This document shows positions 5,476 through 7,026 of a stretch of 7,026 nucleotides of DNA, one piece after another (the stretch's first letter is position 1; the number at the start of each line of letters is the position of its first letter). Position numbers and translations under genes: made by a program. Below the pieces are notes generated by a model. That model had not been told where the DNA came from, searched no databases, and was given only the letters and a program-made list of their open reading frames with translations. The DNA comes from Minisyncoccota bacterium (GTDB lineage Bacteria; Patescibacteriota; Minisyncoccia; Phycocordibacterales; UBA2100): positions 1 to 7,026 of the forward strand of contig JAESTJ010000018.1 in NCBI GenBank assembly GCA_016763615.1, given 5' to 3'.

Positions 5476-5934
5476 TTATCCAATTTTAGTTATTTTCACC
5501 CGAGAGTATGGTTGTCGGTGACCTCTGTTTTTGAAATAACGACTTTTTGATTTGAATCGAATTACAGATATTTTTGCAGCTCGGCCAGTTTGAATGAATT
5601 CAGCAGTAACCTTTGCGCCTTTAATCGTTGGCTCTCCTACTGCAGTAATTTTACCATCATCTGTAAGAAGTACCTCAGCAAATTCAACCTTGTCTCCTTC
5701 TTTACGATTTCCATCAAGCTTCTCAATGTTCAAGAAATCTCCTTCACGAACAATGTATTGCTTACCTCCTGTGGCAATAACTGCGAAATTTCCTGACTTT
5801 TTTACCTTTGTAGACGTAGTTTTCTCTACTACTTTTTCCTCAGTAGTTTTTTTAGGCGCAGCCTTTTTAGCAACCGTTTTTGCCGTCGGTGTCTTTTTTA
5901 CTGCTTTTTTCTTGTCTACTACTTTTTCAGCCAT
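5476..5934 (-). CDS. rplU: Large-subunit ribosomal protein bL21 with lysine-rich N-terminal extension
   Basis: Residues 49-152 are a complete bL21: NFAVIATGGKQYIVREGD (49-66), EKLDGNRKEGDKVEF, TIKGAKVTAEF and the RNA-binding C-terminus FKSKSRYFKNRGHRQPYSRVKI (127-148). Ordinary bL21 is only slightly over 100 residues. Here about 48 extra residues precede the core, made almost entirely of Lys, Ala, Thr, Val and Glu (AEKVVDKKKAVKK..., VAKKAAPKK), probably disordered and rRNA-binding. There is no internal Met, and I see no alternative start codon before the core, so the extension is genuinely encoded. It contains a 14-nt direct repeat (5825-5838, 5915-5928) encoding EKVV(E/D)K. bL21 binds 23S rRNA early in 50S assembly. 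The usual downstream partner rpmA (bL27) is absent, and recR converges instead. There is no Shine-Dalgarno before the ATG. The roughly 140-nt leader is strongly structured. Confidence 0.95.
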   Translation of the reverse strand: MAEKVVDKKKAVKKTPTAKTVAKKAAPKKTTEEKVVEKTTSTKVKKSGNFAVIATGGKQYIVREGDFLNIEKLDGNRKEGDKVEFAEVLLTDDGKITAVGEPTIKGAKVTAEFIQTGRAAKISVIRFKSKSRYFKNRGHRQPYSRVKITKIG

Positions 5935-5975
5935 GTTAGAAGTTTTTATGAATGCAATGAATTAAAAATTCTCAC

Positions 5976-6042
5976 ACCGAGCACTCAGAAAGCCAGCGTG
6001 CTTCGCACAGGCCCTGCCTGTATAGCTTTCTGAGTGCTCGGT
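5976..6042 (-). promoter_or_regulatory. rplU leader hairpin: 18-bp stem with three-way-junction loop
   Basis: 5976-5993 and 6025-6042 are perfect 18-bp complements. The 31-nt interior can fold into two more small hairpins, GTGC/GCAC (5998-6001 / 6005-6008, loop TTC) and AGGC/GCCT (6009-6012 / 6016-6019, loop CCT), giving a compact three-way junction. It ends 41 nt before the rplU start on the transcribed strand and has no U-tract directly after it, so it is not a plain terminator. Plausibly an r-protein leader (autoregulation by bL21) or an mRNA stabiliser; I do not recognise it as a described leader family. Confidence 0.65.
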
Positions 6043-6064
6043 CCACCAAATCTTGGTCGCCGAG
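6037..6064 (-). promoter_or_regulatory. Alternative rplU leader hairpin competing with the 18-bp stem
   Basis: CTCGG (6037-6041) pairs with CCGAG (6060-6064) and ACCAA (6045-6049) with TTGGT (6053-6057), a two-step stem with a 3-nt loop. It lies upstream of the long stem in the rplU transcript and uses 6037-6041, which also belong to that stem, so the two folds exclude each other. The upstream one would form first during transcription. Confidence 0.45.
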
Positions 6065-6081
6065 GCTCCTTGATTTGTTAG

Positions 6082-6109
6082 ATACTACCGTACTATAGGT
6101 AAAAATCAA
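6082..6109 (-). promoter_or_regulatory. Possible rplU promoter overlapping the upstream terminator
   Basis: On the minus strand TTGATT (6109-6104), a 16-nt spacer and TAGTAT (6087-6082) give a moderate sigma70 match (4 of 6 in each box). Its -35 uses the first bases after the terminator stem of the maoC-like gene. A start near 6075 would place both leader hairpins in the rplU mRNA. No better candidate is visible between the two genes. Confidence 0.35.
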
Positions 6110-6135
6110 GGCCCAGGTGGTTTTCCTGGGCCTTG
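6107..6135 (-). terminator. Intrinsic terminator of the maoC-like gene
   Basis: CAAGGCCCAGG (6107-6117) and CCTGGGCCTTG (6125-6135) form a perfect 11-bp GC-rich stem with a 7-nt loop. On the minus strand it is followed at once by ATTTTT (6106-6101). It lies 30 nt after the stop codon of the maoC-like gene and separates it from rplU. A second pairing, CCTTGATTT (6068-6076) with AAATCAAGG (6103-6111), overlaps its base. Confidence 0.9.
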
Positions 6136-6165
6136 CTAGTCTTTCTAAACGGATTCCTTTTGTTG

Positions 6166-6621
6166 CTATTCCTTTGGCAAAATTACGGTAATACTTTTTT
6201 TGAAATATACCATCTCTTTTCCGACATGGGCTTCGGCATCAAAAGTAACGACTGTAGTGCCGCGTCTGAGTTGGACATTCATAACCTTGGCGGAATATTT
6301 AACAAGATCACCAATTCGAACGTTCGAACAGATTTTTGTCTTTCCACTCAAGCGAGCAATCGAACCGTTGGGTAAGACTTCTTTCAAAAACCCAGACAGA
6401 AGTGGTTCATGAGCGCACCCATGCATCACTACTCCTGGAAGGTTTTCTTTATGCGCTGCCGGAGGCCACCAGTGAATAGGATTGTAGTCCCCCGAATGCA
6501 ACATGATAAGAAGCGTACGCCAAACGCCAATCCGTTTTGGTTTCCCGACAAACGAGTCACCTATCCTAAAGTTATTCTCGAACACATCCAATTGAGCATT
6601 CGTTTCAGCGATATTGGTCAC
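6166..6621 (-). CDS. MaoC-like hotdog-fold dehydratase/hydratase
   Basis: A 151-residue single-hotdog protein resembling MaoC/(R)-specific enoyl-CoA hydratases. The catalytic hydratase-2 motif is intact: SGDYNPIH at 43-50, with Asp45 and His50 in the D-x4-H spacing, Asn47 and Pro48. It is followed by the family's GxxxHG turn (GVVMHG, 63-68) and the second-half strand pattern VRIGDLVKYSAKVMNVQ (101-117), the usual R-x-GD-x-(V/L) edge. Family members hydrate trans-2-enoyl-CoA or enoyl-ACP thioesters; the substrate cannot be told here. The WWPPAAHKEN insert after the catalytic His is not typical of PhaJ. The start is a GTG at 6621 with a perfect AAGGAGG 7 nt upstream. It has its own promoter and terminator, making a one-gene cassette between rplU and rmuC. 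Because CPR bacteria usually lack fatty-acid metabolism, it may have been acquired or act in lipid or polyketide-like modification (inference). Confidence 0.82.
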   Translation of the reverse strand: MTNIAETNAQLDVFENNFRIGDSFVGKPKRIGVWRTLLIMLHSGDYNPIHWWPPAAHKENLPGVVMHGCAHEPLLSGFLKEVLPNGSIARLSGKTKICSNVRIGDLVKYSAKVMNVQLRRGTTVVTFDAEAHVGKEMVYFKKSITVILPKE

Positions 6622-6628
6622 GATAATA

Positions 6629-6679
6629 CCTCCTTAACTTTTTCTGTCGGAATTATACCATGAATTCATTTCATGTAAA
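6629..6679 (-). promoter_or_regulatory. Promoter and strong Shine-Dalgarno of the maoC-like gene
   Basis: On the minus strand: TTTACA (6679-6674), a 16-nt spacer ending TGg, TATAAT (6657-6652), then AAGGAGG (6635-6629) 7 nt before the GTG start. This predicts a leader of about 25 nt. It is the most consensus-like expression signal in the window, and the promoter lies in the 70 nt between this gene and rmuC. Confidence 0.7.
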
Positions 6680-6693
6680 TACCTCTGAATACA

Positions 6694-7026
6694 CTATTCG
6701 TCTTTCAGTGGCTTATCAATCTGCTCTACTTCAATTTCTGTTGACTCCCCCGTGATTCGTAACACGTCCTTGTCTATCTTCCCCAATTCTTTTGACCCTG
6801 CGTTAAAATGGTTAACGGTGGTTGTCAGTGAATTTCCTAGCTTTTTGTAATAATCATCATATTTTGCGATATGTCGTCCAAGTTTTGATACATTTTTCAT
6901 AACATCCTTTATAGATTCTTCCATTTCCATTCCCTTAAGTCCCTGTAAAACTGTCTGTAAATAGGCCAAAAAGGACGTAGGAGACACAATAATTACTTTA
7001 TACGTTCCAGCTGCACGTTGGATAAG
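6694..7026 (-). CDS. rmuC: DNA recombination protein RmuC, C-terminal fragment
   Basis: The final 110 codons of an rmuC-like gene; the reading frame stays open through the right edge, so the start is outside the window. The visible part begins LIQRAAGTYKVIIVSPTSFLAYLQTV, matching the end of the RmuC nuclease-like core where VILVSPTTLLA is conserved. The characteristic helical tail follows: GRHIAKYDDYYKKLGNSLTTTVNHFNAGSKELGKIDKDVLRITG. The last 15 or so residues are acidic (ESTEIEVEQIDKPLKDE). Family knowledge: RmuC proteins limit recombination at inverted repeats and combine coiled coils with a restriction-nuclease-like fold; the active-site region is not in view. The apparent GTG at 6987 is an internal Val codon, not a start. 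No terminator hairpin follows; the maoC-like promoter begins almost immediately downstream. Confidence 0.88.
   Translation of the reverse strand, partial: LIQRAAGTYKVIIVSPTSFLAYLQTVLQGLKGMEMEESIKDVMKNVSKLGRHIAKYDDYYKKLGNSLTTTVNHFNAGSKELGKIDKDVLRITGESTEIEVEQIDKPLKDE

Noticed and set aside
5594..5965. Long plus-strand open frame opposite rplU
   Set aside because: It mirrors the lysine-rich bL21 coding strand as a Phe/Ser/Val-rich translation with no family resemblance; bL21 is unambiguous on the other strand.
5976..6064. tRNA-like or small RNA gene in the rplU leader
   Set aside because: The folding is branched, but the 18-bp stem is far too long for an acceptor arm, and there is no T-loop GTTC motif or anticodon arm.

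Overview
The window looks like chromosomal DNA from a streamlined bacterium, most likely of the Patescibacteria (Candidate Phyla Radiation, Parcubacteria-like). That assignment is inference. It rests on short, densely packed housekeeping genes with unlinked neighbours, GC near 40%, a lysine/alanine-rich extension on ribosomal protein bL21, an rplU gene not followed by rpmA, and mixed translation initiation: some genes have a perfect Shine-Dalgarno, while others have a -10 box only 6-8 nt before the start codon.

Layout from left to right: (1) the N-terminus of a minus-strand S41 (C-terminal processing) peptidase that runs off the left edge; (2) a divergent control region of about 200 bp with a perfect 24-bp inverted repeat (315-338 / 368-391) that carries the corA promoter; (3) corA (402-1322, +); (4) cysS (1385-2838, +), interrupted by a -1 frameshift at an A6 run near 1711-1717; (5) a hairpin between convergent genes, then a DUF3307-like membrane protein (2899-3300, -); (6) a tight dnaB-recR operon (3479-5463, +) that ends in a bidirectional terminator overlapping the recR stop codon; (7) rplU (5476-5934, -) behind a roughly 140-nt structured leader; (8) a self-contained MaoC-like hotdog hydratase unit (6166-6621, -) with its own promoter, Shine-Dalgarno and terminator; (9) the C-terminus of rmuC (6694-7026, -), running off the right edge.

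Functionally this is core machinery: replicative helicase (DnaB), recombination and repair (RecR, RmuC), translation (CysRS, bL21), divalent-metal transport (CorA) and envelope proteolysis (S41 peptidase). Only the MaoC-like gene and the DUF3307 protein are accessory in character. I see no mobile element, CRISPR array, rRNA, tRNA or toxin-antitoxin module, and no evidence for a large undescribed multi-gene system. The interesting signals lie in control and decoding: the recurrent leaderless promoter layout, the palindrome-bearing inverted repeat between the S41 gene and corA, the cysS frameshift junction, and a chain of mutually exclusive hairpins between the maoC-like gene and rplU. The stretches over about 150 bp without a gene are 204-401, 3301-3478 and 5935-6165; their contents are listed as features.
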